Assembly (NCBI GenBank): GCA_033283335.1
Contig: JAWMQP010000001.1
Location: 868,001-932,000, forward strand
Length of the DNA stretch: 64,000 nucleotides
From: Pseudomaricurvus sp033283335
GTDB taxonomy: Bacteria; Pseudomonadota; Gammaproteobacteria; Pseudomonadales; Cellvibrionaceae
Reading direction: 5' to 3'
Position numbers and translations under genes: made by a program
Part shown: piece after piece, positions 27,812 through 37,348 of the stretch
Layout: the number at the start of each line of letters is the position of its first letter
Numbering within the stretch: the first letter of the stretch is position 1
Notes under the pieces: generated by a model
The model's database searches: none
Told to the model about the DNA's origin: nothing
What the model saw: the letters and a program-made list of their open reading frames with translations, nothing else

Positions 27812-28018
27812 TTTTTGCTTTGCAGGCCAGAAAAAAGCCCACATCAGTGCAAGCCCTCACTGGTCTGCATTTCCCAAGATAACTGGCCTTTTTCATCTTT
27901 ACAGAAATTAAATAGCTTACACAAAACGCAGAAAATACTGCATCCAACAATCCACAGAGATTGTCTGCCCGAGCTCAGAGGAACCGGTATTCACATTACT
28001 ACTGCAAGGGTACGCACC

Positions 28019-30337
28019 ATGAAATTGACAAACTGCACCAACCCATTGGCACTGGCTGTATTTATGGCCTCGGCGACCACCGCTTTGCACACCCAGGCAG
28101 ATGGCCTGGCCCTGGAAGAAGTGGTTGTCACCGCCCAGAAACGCGCACAGGACATGCAGGATGTTCCTATTGCTGTAACGGCAATGAGCGCCGACATGAT
28201 CAAGAAAGCAGGTATTACCGGAGTTGACGGTATCGCAGCACGAACCCCTGGTTTCAGTATGGGCGAGTTCAATGCCACCCAGCCACAGCTGTACATTCGC
28301 GGTATTGGCTCTAACGGCGATGGTGCCGGCAACGGAGAGCAGTCTGTCGCCATGTTTATCGACGGTGTCTACGTCAACCGCAGTGCAGGCAGTGCTACCG
28401 AACTGTTCGACATTCAAAGCATTGAAGTGCTGCGTGGCCCTCAAGGGACTCTTTGGGGCAAAAACGCCATTGCCGGTGCGATTAACGTAACCACCAAGCG
28501 CCCAACTGACGAGTTTGAAGTTGGCCTGGAAACGAAAATCGGCAATTACGGTTTGAAGAATTACCGCGGTATGGTGTCTGGCGGCCTGACTGACACCCTG
28601 GCTGCCAAATTCAGCTTCAACGACAAGCAGCGCGATGGTTATGTCGAAAGTGTTATCAATCCAGATGTTGAGCAAGGCGACCTTGACAGCACCAACCTGC
28701 GCAGCCAGATACTGTGGACTCCTACCGACTCCTTTGAAGCGCTGCTGACCTTAAATTATGGTACCGATCGCCGCTCAGGCGCAGTGTCTAAAGCCTCAGA
28801 AACCATAGACCCTGACTTTGCCTTGATTGGTGTTTCTCTGGCAGCAGCCCACGCCGCTGGCGTTCCTGTCGCCGACTTCTATGAAAGCTATGCCGAAGAA
28901 ACAGGCTCTACTGAGGTTGACTCCAGGGGTGCTTCTTTGCAGATGGACTGGGATTTTTCCTGGGCAACCTTGACCTCCCTTACCGCTTATCAGGAAACCA
29001 AGTCCTCCTTCTTCTTCCAGGGCATGGGCAGCGTGGGCAATGACATTTTTGAAAATTACGGGCCCATGTCTGTCGACAGTATGGCTGGCGTATTTGGTCC
29101 CTCATTAGCTCCAATTGTGGCAGGCTTTGGCGTTTACTCCTATGCGGATGAGAGCTCACGTCTATTCAGCCAGGAATTCCGTTTAAGTGGTGACACGGAC
29201 AACCTGAACTGGCAAGCCGGCATCTACTTTAACAAGGAATCGGTACATCGCGGTGAAGGAACCATACTTGATTCCCCCACCTACCTCATGGAAGAAATCG
29301 GCTTTAATTCAGCGTTAGCCTATAACCCGGCCAATGATCTCGCCGACCAATACAACGACACCGAGAGTATGGCCATTTTCGGCCAGGCTACCTACTCCCT
29401 GACTGATAAGCTGGACCTGACCCTGGGCCTGCGTTACACCGAAGAAACCAAAGACTACACCAACATCTCCAGCCTTGTTGCCGATGACAACCCCAGCTTG
29501 CCCGTTATCAGCAGTGAGCTGAACAATGCAGAGCTGAAGAAAACCTGGCGTGCACCTACCTACAAACTGGTCGCCAATTACCATGTGGGTGATAACAGCA
29601 TGGTGTATGCCAGCGCGGCGACCGGTTTCAAGAGTGGCGGCTTTAATAACTCCTCAGCTCTGGGCGCCCCGGTTGGCGAGCCCTTCAATGAAGAAAATGC
29701 GTTGAATATGGAAGTGGGCTTTAAATCCATGCTGTTCGATCAACGCCTGCGCCTGAACGGTGCCATCTTCAAAACCGACTATGAAGACCTGCAGGTATTG
29801 CAACAGTTCCCATGTACTGACTGTAGCATCCCGCCACTGGTAACCAAAAACGCCGGTAAAGCAATATCACAAGGTGTAGAGCTGGAGGCTACCTTCGCGC
29901 TCACCGAAAACCTGCAGCTGTCTGGCACCTACGCCTATCTCGATACCGAGTACACCGAGATGGAAGGCAACCTGAAGGAAGACGAAGGCAATGCATTGCG
30001 CAACGCGCCTCGCAATGCCTATACCCTGGTCAGTTCCTACCAGAAAGACCTGCCCTTCGGTGGCTTTATGGATGCCCGCCTGGAATACATCCACAAGGAA
30101 AAAGCCTACCAGGATACCAAAAACTATGAGGAAGCCTCGATTCCAGAATACCGTGTGTTCAACGCGCGTCTGGCCTACACAACAGCCGATGAAAAATGGG
30201 AAATTGCAGGCTGGGTCAACAACCTGATGGGTGAAGAGTACTACGCTCACAACTATCAGCTGCCAGGCCTGGGCTTTATCCATGTGCCCGCCATGCCACG
30301 CACCTATGGCTTGAGCGTGACCTGGACTAATTTCTAA
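28019..30337 (+). CDS. TonB-dependent outer-membrane receptor
   Basis: A 772-residue receptor: signal peptide (residues 1-26), a TonB box-like segment LEEVVVTAQKRAQDMQDVP, a plug domain (about 45-160, YIRGIGSNGDGAGNGEQSV, FDIQSIEVLRGPQGTLWGKNAIAGAINV) and a 22-strand barrel ending SVTWTNF. The ATG at 28019 is chosen because it opens a clean signal peptide; the frame is open upstream to 27815. The plug resembles receptors for large or hydrophobic substrates rather than siderophores; the substrate is unknown. A terminator follows at 30390. Confidence 0.88.
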   Translation: MKLTNCTNPLALAVFMASATTALHTQADGLALEEVVVTAQKRAQDMQDVPIAVTAMSADMIKKAGITGVDGIAARTPGFSMGEFNATQPQLYIRGIGSNGDGAGNGEQSVAMFIDGVYVNRSAGSATELFDIQSIEVLRGPQGTLWGKNAIAGAINVTTKRPTDEFEVGLETKIGNYGLKNYRGMVSGGLTDTLAAKFSFNDKQRDGYVESVINPDVEQGDLDSTNLRSQILWTPTDSFEALLTLNYGTDRRSGAVSKASETIDPDFALIGVSLAAAHAAGVPVADFYESYAEETGSTEVDSRGASLQMDWDFSWATLTSLTAYQETKSSFFFQGMGSVGNDIFENYGPMSVDSMAGVFGPSLAPIVAGFGVYSYADESSRLFSQEFRLSGDTDNLNWQAGIYFNKESVHRGEGTILDSPTYLMEEIGFNSALAYNPANDLADQYNDTESMAIFGQATYSLTDKLDLTLGLRYTEETKDYTNISSLVADDNPSLPVISSELNNAELKKTWRAPTYKLVANYHVGDNSMVYASAATGFKSGGFNNSSALGAPVGEPFNEENALNMEVGFKSMLFDQRLRLNGAIFKTDYEDLQVLQQFPCTDCSIPPLVTKNAGKAISQGVELEATFALTENLQLSGTYAYLDTEYTEMEGNLKEDEGNALRNAPRNAYTLVSSYQKDLPFGGFMDARLEYIHKEKAYQDTKNYEEASIPEYRVFNARLAYTTADEKWEIAGWVNNLMGEEYYAHNYQLPGLGFIHVPAMPRTYGLSVTWTNF

Positions 30338-30389
30338 TGCCCAAAGCATAAACGAAATCTTTCTCTGAGCTCCCGTTGGGAGAAGCTTC

Positions 30390-30416
30390 GGCCTTTCATT
30401 TTGAAAGGCCTTTTTT
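30390..30416 (+). terminator. Terminator of the TonB receptor
   Basis: GGCCTTTCA, short loop, TGAAAGGCC and a run of six T, 53 bp after the receptor stop. Confidence 0.9.
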
Positions 30417-30585
30417 CGTTTTAACCCCATGTTCCACTCCATTTCCCCCCACCAATCTCAAGCCTTCTAATTCCACTGGACTGCTCTATTACCGCCATCT
30501 GGCAGTGTTCACAAAACCACTGTCGCATAAGATGGAGCGTGAGAAATTGTCTTCGACGTCTTTTCTGAACCATTAAGGAACTGTG

Positions 30586-32301
30586 ATGATCAAAACCCTG
30601 AAATATTTGATGGCCTTGATACTGGTAGTGGTGGCCGTCGCCGCCCTTAGTCTGTATCTGGTCAGTCGTCCGACACCCCCACCGTCCAGCCAGGTATTCC
30701 TCAATGGTCAGGTACTGACCATGAATGTGAATAATGACATTGCCGAAGCTATTGCAGTGCAAGATAACAAGATTGTTGCTGTAGGCACTAACGAAGACAT
30801 TCAGAAATTCATCAGCGACGATACCCAGATTCATGACCTGAAGGGCAAGACCCTGATGCCGGGCATTGTCGATGCCCACGGCCACTTCCCCGGCACAGGC
30901 ATCAGTGTTATCAGTGCTAACCTCAGCAGCCCACCGGTCGGCAATATCACCACCATTCCACAACTGCAGGATCGGCTGCGCGAGCGATTGGCGAAAAAAG
31001 AACCGGGCCAGTGGCTTACCGGCTTTGGCTACGATGACACCCTGCTGGCCGAACACCGCCACCCTACTCGCCAGGAGTTGGATGCCGTCTCTACCGAGCA
31101 CCCGATTTACATTACCCATGTATCGGGTCATATGGGCGTCGGTAACAGCCTGGCACTGGAAAAGTCCGGCTTCACCCGCGACACCCCCAACCCGGAAGGC
31201 GGTGTCATCGTTAAGGATGAAAACGGTGAGCTGACCGGCCTGCTGGAAGAAACCGCCTCTCAGGCCCTGGCCTTCAAAACCCTGGATATTTCGGCCATGG
31301 AGTTCTACGAGCTGCTGACCACAGCAGTCGATGACTATGCCAGCAAAGGTGTGACCACCGCGCAAAGCGGCGCCGTAGACCCCAAGATGCTGAAAGGCCT
31401 GTACGGCGTATCAAAGCTGGGCTTAATCCCCTTCCGACTGGAACTGTGGCCCCTGTACGACAAGGCGGGTGAACAGATTCTGTCTGGAGAACTGAACCTC
31501 GACGATTACACCAGCGACCTGGTACGCACCCAGGCTATCAAAATCGTCGCCGATGGCAGTATCCAGGGTTTTACCGGTTACCTCAGCCATCCCTATCACG
31601 AGCCTTTCCGTGGTGATGAAGACTACCGCGGCTATCCCAACATCAGCCGTGAGAATCTGACCGAGTGGGTAGAACGCTTCCACAGTGCCGGCATTCAAAT
31701 GGCCATCCACGGCAATGGCGACGCCTCCATTGACGACATTATCTATGCCTTCGACCAGGCCCAGAAAAAGCACCCGGTAGCCGATCCTCGCATGATTCTG
31801 ATTCACTCCCAGATGGCCCGCGATGACCAGCTGGATGACATGAAGCGACTGGGTATCACCCCCTCTTTCTTCTCAGCCCACACCTACTATTGGGGCGATC
31901 GCCACCGGGATATCTTTATGGGCCCCGAGCGCGCTATGCGCATGAGCCCATCGCATTCGGCCCAGGAACGTGACCTGAGGTTCAGTGTGCACCTGGATAG
32001 CCCGGTGGTGCCCATGGACCCCATGTTGATGGTCTGGTCGACGGTCAACCGCTTGTCCAGCAGCGGCCAGGTGATCGGTGAAGAAGAGCGTATTGACCCC
32101 ATGAGTGCCCTGCGCGCCGTTACCATTGATGCCGCCTGGCAGATTTTCCAGGAAGACAAGATCGGCTCTCTGGAAGCGGGCAAGCTGGCAGATCTGGCGG
32201 TACTGGATGGCAACCCACTGGTCAATCCGGAAGCCATTCGCGACATCCTGGTTTCCCAAACCTATGTCGGCGGTTTAAAGATCTTTGACCGGGCCGAGTA
32301 A
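30586..32301 (+). CDS. Amidohydrolase (YtcJ/amidohydrolase_3 family), membrane-anchored
   Basis: A 571-residue metal-dependent hydrolase. An N-terminal hydrophobic segment (about 7-26) should be a signal anchor. Motifs: LMPGIVDAHGHF (metal-binding HxH), ITHVSGHMGVGNSLAL, IKIVADGSIQGFTGYL, IHGNGDASID and ADLAVLDGNPL near the end. The ATG at 30586 has AAGGA upstream; a GTG one codon earlier is also in frame. Separated from the TonB receptor by a terminator, so only loosely linked to it. The substrate is unknown. Confidence 0.8.
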   Translation: MIKTLKYLMALILVVVAVAALSLYLVSRPTPPPSSQVFLNGQVLTMNVNNDIAEAIAVQDNKIVAVGTNEDIQKFISDDTQIHDLKGKTLMPGIVDAHGHFPGTGISVISANLSSPPVGNITTIPQLQDRLRERLAKKEPGQWLTGFGYDDTLLAEHRHPTRQELDAVSTEHPIYITHVSGHMGVGNSLALEKSGFTRDTPNPEGGVIVKDENGELTGLLEETASQALAFKTLDISAMEFYELLTTAVDDYASKGVTTAQSGAVDPKMLKGLYGVSKLGLIPFRLELWPLYDKAGEQILSGELNLDDYTSDLVRTQAIKIVADGSIQGFTGYLSHPYHEPFRGDEDYRGYPNISRENLTEWVERFHSAGIQMAIHGNGDASIDDIIYAFDQAQKKHPVADPRMILIHSQMARDDQLDDMKRLGITPSFFSAHTYYWGDRHRDIFMGPERAMRMSPSHSAQERDLRFSVHLDSPVVPMDPMLMVWSTVNRLSSSGQVIGEEERIDPMSALRAVTIDAAWQIFQEDKIGSLEAGKLADLAVLDGNPLVNPEAIRDILVSQTYVGGLKIFDRAE

Positions 32302-32380
32302 TTCGGCCTCATCATTCTGAGCCGACAAATCAGTCGGAAATCCAGTCGTCGATCCAGTCGACAAGCTTATGGACCACCAG

Positions 32381-32412
32381 TAAGCTGGGGGCTTTCAGCA
32401 ACCCCCAGCTTA
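32381..32412 (+). terminator. Strong GC hairpin between amidohydrolase and carboxylesterase
   Basis: TAAGCTGGGGG and CCCCCAGCTTA, a perfect 11-bp stem with a 10-base loop. There is no T-run, so it may be a weak or factor-assisted terminator, or a leader structure. It ends 20 bases before the carboxylesterase ATG. Confidence 0.4.
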
Positions 32413-32432
32413 CCGGAAGGACATGAGCCCCC

Positions 32433-33092
32433 ATGAGTTATTTACCCTGCGTCGAGATTGAGCCCTCCAGCCCCGCCCAAGCCAGCGTTATCTGGCTGCA
32501 TGGACTGGGAGCGAGCGGCGACGATTTTGCCCCGATTGTGCCGGAACTGCGGCTGCCCGAGTCCCTCGCTGTTCGATTTGTCTTTCCTCATGCCCCCAGC
32601 ATACCCGTGACCATTAACGGCGGTATGGTGATGCCCGCCTGGTACGACATCCTCAGTATGGATATTGACCGTACCATCGATGAAAAACAGATCCTTCAAT
32701 CTGCCCAAGCGGTAACCGCACTGATTGAACGAGAAGTTGAACGGGGCGTAGACAGCTCACGCATTGTCCTGGCCGGCTTCTCCCAGGGTGGTGCCGTGGC
32801 TTACCAGGCCGCATTAAGTTATGACAAACCGCTGGCCGGCCTGATGACCCTGTCCACCTACTTTGCCACTCATGCCACGGTTGAACCCCACCCAGTCAAT
32901 GCAGGGCTGAATATCTTTATCTCCCACGGCACCCAAGATCCTGTTGTCCCCGAGCTGCTGGGTCAGCGTGCACTCCAGCAGCTGCAAGCCAGAGGCTATC
33001 AGCCCAACTATAAGAGCTATCCCATGCAGCACGAAGTGTGTTGGGAGCAGATTCAGGATATCGCACACTGGATGCAGCAACGACTGAGTTAA
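32433..33092 (+). CDS. Carboxylesterase (alpha/beta hydrolase, Abhydrolase_2)
   Basis: A 219-residue serine hydrolase close to Pseudomonas carboxylesterase II / lysophospholipase-like esterases. Motifs: WLHGLGASGDDF near the N-terminus (oxyanion hole), nucleophile GFSQGG (about residue 113), acid in HGTQDPVVPE and His in PMQHEVCWEQ. Cytoplasmic, no signal peptide. Broad short-ester hydrolase; the physiological substrate is not known. Confidence 0.86.
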   Translation: MSYLPCVEIEPSSPAQASVIWLHGLGASGDDFAPIVPELRLPESLAVRFVFPHAPSIPVTINGGMVMPAWYDILSMDIDRTIDEKQILQSAQAVTALIEREVERGVDSSRIVLAGFSQGGAVAYQAALSYDKPLAGLMTLSTYFATHATVEPHPVNAGLNIFISHGTQDPVVPELLGQRALQQLQARGYQPNYKSYPMQHEVCWEQIQDIAHWMQQRLS

Positions 33093-33125
33093 GTTGGGGC
33101 TTTTACCGTTAAACTTAACTTGAAC

Positions 33126-33563
33126 CTAAAGCAACCCTTGCTGGGACAGCCATTGCTTGAACTGCGGCAGCGGCATGGCACCCGCCATTCGCGCCACCTC
33201 CTTTCCAGCCTTGAAAACGATCAAGGTTGGAATGGATCGAATCTGCCAGCGCCCGGCAATGCCCTGCTGGGCTTCGGTGTTTACTTTGGCAAACCGTAGT
33301 TTCGGCTCCAGTTCACGTGCCGCCTGCTCAAACACCGGGGCAAATGTCCGGCAGGGCCCACACCAGGGTGCCCAACAATCCACCACAACCGGGATGTCGG
33401 TATGGTTCAGCATCGCGGCCACATTAGCCGATGTCAGCTCGACCGGCTTGCCAAAAAACATCGGTTTCTTGCATTTGCCACACTTGGGGTTATCACCCAG
33501 CCGCTCACTGGGCAGCCGGTTTTTGGCATTGCAAGCGGGGCAGCTGATAGTAGTCGTGGTCAT
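33126..33563 (-). CDS. trxC: Thioredoxin 2
   Basis: A 145-residue thioredoxin with an N-terminal zinc ribbon (CPAC and CGKC, residues 8-33) and the active site WAPWCGPC, followed by FAPVFEQ and the cis-Pro loop RSIPTLIVFK. This architecture is specific to Trx2/TrxC. ATG at 33563 starts at the zinc ribbon as in the family; the frame is open 21 codons further but that part is unlike TrxC. Confidence 0.93.
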   Translation of the reverse strand: MTTTTISCPACNAKNRLPSERLGDNPKCGKCKKPMFFGKPVELTSANVAAMLNHTDIPVVVDCWAPWCGPCRTFAPVFEQAARELEPKLRFAKVNTEAQQGIAGRWQIRSIPTLIVFKAGKEVARMAGAMPLPQFKQWLSQQGLL

Positions 33564-33800
33564 GGTTGTGTCATCGCGTCTTGATAGAAGGGCCTTATTG
33601 TAACAAGTCCTGCAGCCCTTCCCCACCCAAAATAGATCACCAACCAGTCGGGGCGATCATTTTTTGTGCGATTATTGTCAGCTATTTTCTCAACAAAAAA
33701 AATGGCACACGGGAGTCTTGCTTCGCGTATTCCATCAAGGTATAAACCGGCAGTCCCCTTCAGAAAAGCTACCCCGCGACCACGAGGTAACAGGTTGTAC

Positions 33801-34631
33801 ATGAATGTAAATTCTAATATGGCGATGGATCAGCCGTCGCAATCCCCCAGCTTTCGTCTGAAAGGCGGATTGTTTCCCTTAACCCTCCTTGAACTTGCCT
33901 CGGGCGATTTGCAACAACTTCGTGAAAGCCTGTCTGTTAAAGTCTCTGAAGCTCCGGCTTTTTTTGAACAAGCTCCGGCGGTACTCAGCCTGGAAACCCT
34001 GGAGACGGATGAAACCGAATTGGACCTGGCAGCCATTCAACAGTTGTGTCAGGAATTTGGAGTGATCATTGTCGCTCTGCGCGGTGCTGGTGAAGAGCTG
34101 AAAGCTCAAGCTAAATCCCTCAATTTAGCCATTATGGCTAACAGCCGCAGCAAAAGCGTCTCCCAAACGGACACGGTTCACAAGCCGGTGTCAATCGAGG
34201 AAACGCCTGCGGCCGACTCAAAATCAGCCAGTCAAGGCAGTACCGATACCCACCCTAGCGTCGATTCATCAACCGCAGAAACGGTAATGGTACCCACCAA
34301 GGTGATCACAACGCCTGTTCGTTCCGGTCAACAAATCTACGCCGCCGGCGGTGACCTGATCGTCCTGGCCCCGGTGTCCGCGGGGGCTGAGTTGCTGGCA
34401 GACGGTAACATTCATGTCTACGGCGCCATGCGCGGTCGAGCGTTAGCAGGAGTTAAAGGAAATACCAGTGCACGAGTCTTTTGTCAGAGCCAGGAGGCCG
34501 AGCTGATTTCTATTGCGGGCTATTTCAAGTTGAATGAAGATTTACGCAATGCTCACTGGAAACAATCGATCCAGGCATTCCTGACAGATGAAACGCTCAA
34601 TATCGAACCATTAAAAGCGAGCGCACGATAA
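33801..34631 (+). CDS. minC: Septum site-determining protein MinC
   Basis: A 276-residue FtsZ-assembly inhibitor. N-terminal FtsZ-binding domain (about 10-105, FRLKGGLFPLTLLEL), a Ser/Thr/acid-rich linker (about 115-165) and the C-terminal beta-helix that binds MinD (IYAAGGDLIVLAPVSAGAELLADGN, then HVYGAMRGRALAG). ATG at 33801 gives the normal N-terminus; an upstream ATG at 33666 would add 45 atypical residues. First of minCDE. Confidence 0.95.
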   Translation: MNVNSNMAMDQPSQSPSFRLKGGLFPLTLLELASGDLQQLRESLSVKVSEAPAFFEQAPAVLSLETLETDETELDLAAIQQLCQEFGVIIVALRGAGEELKAQAKSLNLAIMANSRSKSVSQTDTVHKPVSIEETPAADSKSASQGSTDTHPSVDSSTAETVMVPTKVITTPVRSGQQIYAAGGDLIVLAPVSAGAELLADGNIHVYGAMRGRALAGVKGNTSARVFCQSQEAELISIAGYFKLNEDLRNAHWKQSIQAFLTDETLNIEPLKASAR

Positions 34632-34693
34632 CTCAGTCGTATCGGGCCAGTGCCTCTACATAACAGTCACCATCTAACATAAGGTAAATAGTT

Positions 34694-35509
34694 GTGGCCG
34701 AAATTATCGTTGTAACATCCGGAAAAGGTGGCGTCGGCAAAACCACCACCAGCGCAGCCATCAGCAGCGGTCTCGCCCTGCGCGGGCACAAGACTGTTGT
34801 CATCGACTTTGATATCGGCCTGCGTAACCTCGACCTGATCATGAACTGTGAGCGCCGCGTGGTCTACGATTTTGTCAACGTCATCAATGGCGAAGCGACT
34901 CTCAAGCAAGCCCTGATCAAAGACAAGCGCTGTGAACAGCTGTATATCCTACCGGCTTCCCAAACACGCGATAAAGACGCTCTCACCAAAGAAGGTGTTG
35001 AGCAGGTATTGAAAGACCTGGCGGCCGATGGCTTCGAGTACATCATCTGCGATTCACCAGCCGGTATTGAGCACGGTGCCTATATGGCCCTCTACTTTGC
35101 CGATACCGCCATTGTTGTGTCCAATCCGGAAGTGTCCTCAGTCCGAGACTCGGACCGCATTCTGGGTATTCTGCAAAGCAAATCCCGCCGGGCTGAACAA
35201 GGGCAAACCGTTAAAGAATACCTGCTGGTCACTCGCTACAACCCCAACCGGGTTGAAAAAGGCGATATGCTGGGCGTCGATGATGTCCAGGAAATTCTGG
35301 CCACCACCCTGCTGGGTGTGATTCCCGATGACGAGAGCGTCCTGAAAGCTTCCAATCAGGGTCTGCCGGTGATCCACGATAAAGAAAGCCAGGCTGGCCA
35401 GGCTTATCAGGATGCCGTTGCTCGCCTGCTGGGTGAAACCGTTGATCACCGCTTCCTCTCTGTGGAAAGCAAAAGCTTCTTCCAACGACTGTTCCGGAGA
35501 TCTGCGTGA
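34694..35509 (+). CDS. minD: Septum site-determining ATPase MinD
   Basis: A 271-residue ParA/MinD ATPase starting at GTG. Deviant Walker A SGKGGVGKTTT (residues 8-18), Walker B-like VIDFDIGLRNLD, and a C-terminal amphipathic membrane-targeting helix (KSFFQRLFRRS). It recruits MinC to the membrane and is displaced by MinE. The stop overlaps the minE start. Confidence 0.97.
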   Translation: MAEIIVVTSGKGGVGKTTTSAAISSGLALRGHKTVVIDFDIGLRNLDLIMNCERRVVYDFVNVINGEATLKQALIKDKRCEQLYILPASQTRDKDALTKEGVEQVLKDLAADGFEYIICDSPAGIEHGAYMALYFADTAIVVSNPEVSSVRDSDRILGILQSKSRRAEQGQTVKEYLLVTRYNPNRVEKGDMLGVDDVQEILATTLLGVIPDDESVLKASNQGLPVIHDKESQAGQAYQDAVARLLGETVDHRFLSVESKSFFQRLFRRSA

Positions 35510-35760
35510 GCATGAGTATTTTTGATTACTTCAAGAACAGCAAGAAAAACACCGCTTCCATCGCCAAGGAACGCCTGCAGGTCATTGTGGCCCATGAGCG
35601 TAACCGGCGAAATCAACCCGATTACCTCCCTGCCTTGCAGCAGGAGATTCTGGAAGTGATCCGTAAATACGTGAACATCAGCCAGGATCAGATTGATGTG
35701 CAGCTGGAAAACAATGGCGACTGTTCAATTCTGGAATTGAATGTGACCTTGCCGGATTGA
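35506..35760 (+). CDS. minE: Cell division topological specificity factor MinE
   Basis: An 84-residue protein beginning (MS)MSIFDYFKNSKKNTASIAKERLQVIVAHER, the MinE membrane/MinD-binding N-terminus, followed by the topological-specificity domain. GTG at 35506 has GGAG 6 bases upstream; ATG at 35512 would match the common MinE start. It overlaps minD by 4 bp (GTGA). Confidence 0.96.
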   Translation: MSMSIFDYFKNSKKNTASIAKERLQVIVAHERNRRNQPDYLPALQQEILEVIRKYVNISQDQIDVQLENNGDCSILELNVTLPD

Positions 35761-35833
35761 TTGCCTGCATGATTTGCCTCAGGGGTAGCAACTGCTGCCC
35801 CTGAGCATATTGCCCAGCCCCAAAACGAAAAAA

Positions 35834-35854
35834 GCCGCCCAATGGGCGGCTTTT
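35834..35854. terminator. Bidirectional terminator of minE (and, ancestrally, of tRNA-Pro)
   Basis: GCCGCCC-AAT-GGGCGGC with TTTT on the right and six A on the left. It ends minE. It lies directly beside the left repeat of the integrated element, so before integration it would also have ended the leftward tRNA-Pro gene. Confidence 0.88.
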
Positions 35855-35858
35855 CTGG

Positions 35859-35908
35859 ATATGGTCGGAGTGGCCGGATTTGAACCGACGACCACCACAC
35901 CCCCAGTG
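35859..35908 (-). repeat. attL: 50-bp copy of the 3' part of tRNA-Pro
   Basis: Identical to 45831-45880. It covers the tRNA from the anticodon stem-loop to CCA plus two bases. It lacks the 5' half and is not a tRNA gene. It marks the left boundary of the element. Confidence 0.95.
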
Positions 35909-35929
35909 GCATCTGAGGCCACATTCCGG

Positions 35930-36020
35930 TGAACAACCATGTACAACAATACCCTCCAATAACAGAGATTCTCTAAGTAATTCAAACAGTTATAAATTCA
36001 TCGTTGTTCACTGTTGTTCA
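35930..36020. promoter_or_regulatory. GTTGTTCA octamers beside attL
   Basis: GTTGTTCA occurs at 36003-36010 and 36013-36020 (10-bp spacing, same helix face) and inverted at 35930-35937. These lie between attL and the integrase gene and are absent from the right end, as expected for integrase arm or directionality-factor sites. Confidence 0.35.
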
Positions 36021-36046
36021 GGGTCCATTCAGGCCAGTTCAGTACA

Positions 36047-36071
36047 TTTGGACTTAATATGGACTTAAATT
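36047..36071 (+). repeat. 25-bp subterminal direct repeat, left copy
   Basis: The same 25 bases occur at 45746-45770. Each copy holds two tandem TGGACTTAAT-like units. Position just inside both ends suggests integrase arm-type binding sites; the left copy also overlaps the likely integrase promoter. Confidence 0.75.
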
Positions 36072-36092
36072 TTAAGGACAGCATTAAGGACA

Positions 36093-37337
36093 ATGAAAGC
36101 CAAGCTGACAGCACGTGTCGTCAAAGACCTCAAAACAGCCCCAAAAGCCTATGAGGTGGTCGACTCAGAAATCAAGGGATTCCTACTGCGGGTACAGCCC
36201 ACCGGCCGCATGACCTTCTACTACGCCTACCGGACCCTCGAAGGCCAGCGCAAGCGGATCAAGATTGGAACGCTGGGTTCAAGCCTGACCTTAGCCCAAG
36301 CTAGGGATACCGCGCTCAAATATGCCTCTCAGGTAGTAGAAGGCGAGGATATTCAGGCCGCTAAACAGAAAACCCGGGCAGACGCCTCGGCAAGTCGCCA
36401 GAACACCCTCGAGCGCTTTATAGAGTATCACTACCGGCCATGGGCACTGGCCAACCTGAAAAGCGGTCAGGCAACCATAGACAGCATCCGCTACAGCTTT
36501 CCCAAGCTGATGAAGCAGCCCCTGAGCAAAATCACGGTTTCCTACATGGAATCCTGGCGAACCGAGCGTCTGGACTCGGGCATCAAACCCAGCACCATCA
36601 ACCGCTGTGTGAATGCCCTGCGAGGAGTGCTCACCAAGGCGGTAGAGTGGGAAGTCATCGACGAGCACCCGCTTAAGAAGCTGAAGGCCCTGCACGTCGA
36701 TTCAGCGGCTAAAATCCGCTACCTGAACAGTGAGGAGGAAACTCGCCTGCTCCAAGCTCTGGCTGATCGGGACCAGGAATTGAAGGACGCCAGGGCTCGA
36801 GGCAATGAGCACCGGCGGATTCGGGGCTATGAACTGATGCCCGACCTAAGCGTTTTGACCTACCCCGATCACATGACCCCAATGGTCATCCTGTCCCTGA
36901 AGACCGGGATACGTCGGGGAGAGGCGTTCGACCTGACGTGGGACAACGTCAACCTCGATCAGAAAATCATCACCATCATTGGTGAAATCGCCAAATCCAA
37001 GCGAACCCGCCATATCCCTTTGAGCCCCACTGCCTTCAAGGTGCTGACCGATTGGAAAGCCCAAACCACCACCCTGTCCGGCCGCGTCTTTCCCGGTGAA
37101 GACGGTGGCCGGCTGGGTGATATCCGCAAATCGTGGGGTTCGATCCTGAAAACTGCTGATATCAGCCATTTTCGCTGGCACGATATGCGGCATGATTTCG
37201 CGTCCAGGCTGGTGATGAAGGGGGTTCCCCTGAATACCGTTCGAGAGCTTTGTGGGCATTCCGACCTGAACACCACGTTACGTTATGCACACTTGGCGCC
37301 TGATCACAAAGCCGATGCTGTTGCATTGATAGGATAA
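36093..37337 (+). CDS. int: Tyrosine recombinase integrase
   Basis: A 414-residue phage-type integrase. N-terminal DUF4102-like arm-binding domain (about 1-85, EIKGFLLRVQPTGRMTFYYAYR), core-binding domain (about 100-195) and catalytic domain with all residues: Arg in TGIRRGEAF, Lys in AKSKRTRHIPL, HDMRH, GHSDLNTT and the nucleophile in LRYAHL. It adjoins attL, the end away from the intact tRNA gene. The next ORF starts in its stop codon (TAATG). Confidence 0.95.
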   Translation: MKAKLTARVVKDLKTAPKAYEVVDSEIKGFLLRVQPTGRMTFYYAYRTLEGQRKRIKIGTLGSSLTLAQARDTALKYASQVVEGEDIQAAKQKTRADASASRQNTLERFIEYHYRPWALANLKSGQATIDSIRYSFPKLMKQPLSKITVSYMESWRTERLDSGIKPSTINRCVNALRGVLTKAVEWEVIDEHPLKKLKALHVDSAAKIRYLNSEEETRLLQALADRDQELKDARARGNEHRRIRGYELMPDLSVLTYPDHMTPMVILSLKTGIRRGEAFDLTWDNVNLDQKIITIIGEIAKSKRTRHIPLSPTAFKVLTDWKAQTTTLSGRVFPGEDGGRLGDIRKSWGSILKTADISHFRWHDMRHDFASRLVMKGVPLNTVRELCGHSDLNTTLRYAHLAPDHKADAVALIG

Positions 37338-37348
37338 TGAGGAAACCC

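Noticed and set aside
35859..35908. Second tRNA-Pro gene
   Set aside because: Only the 3' part from the anticodon arm onward is present; no acceptor 5' strand or D-arm. It is the attachment-site copy.
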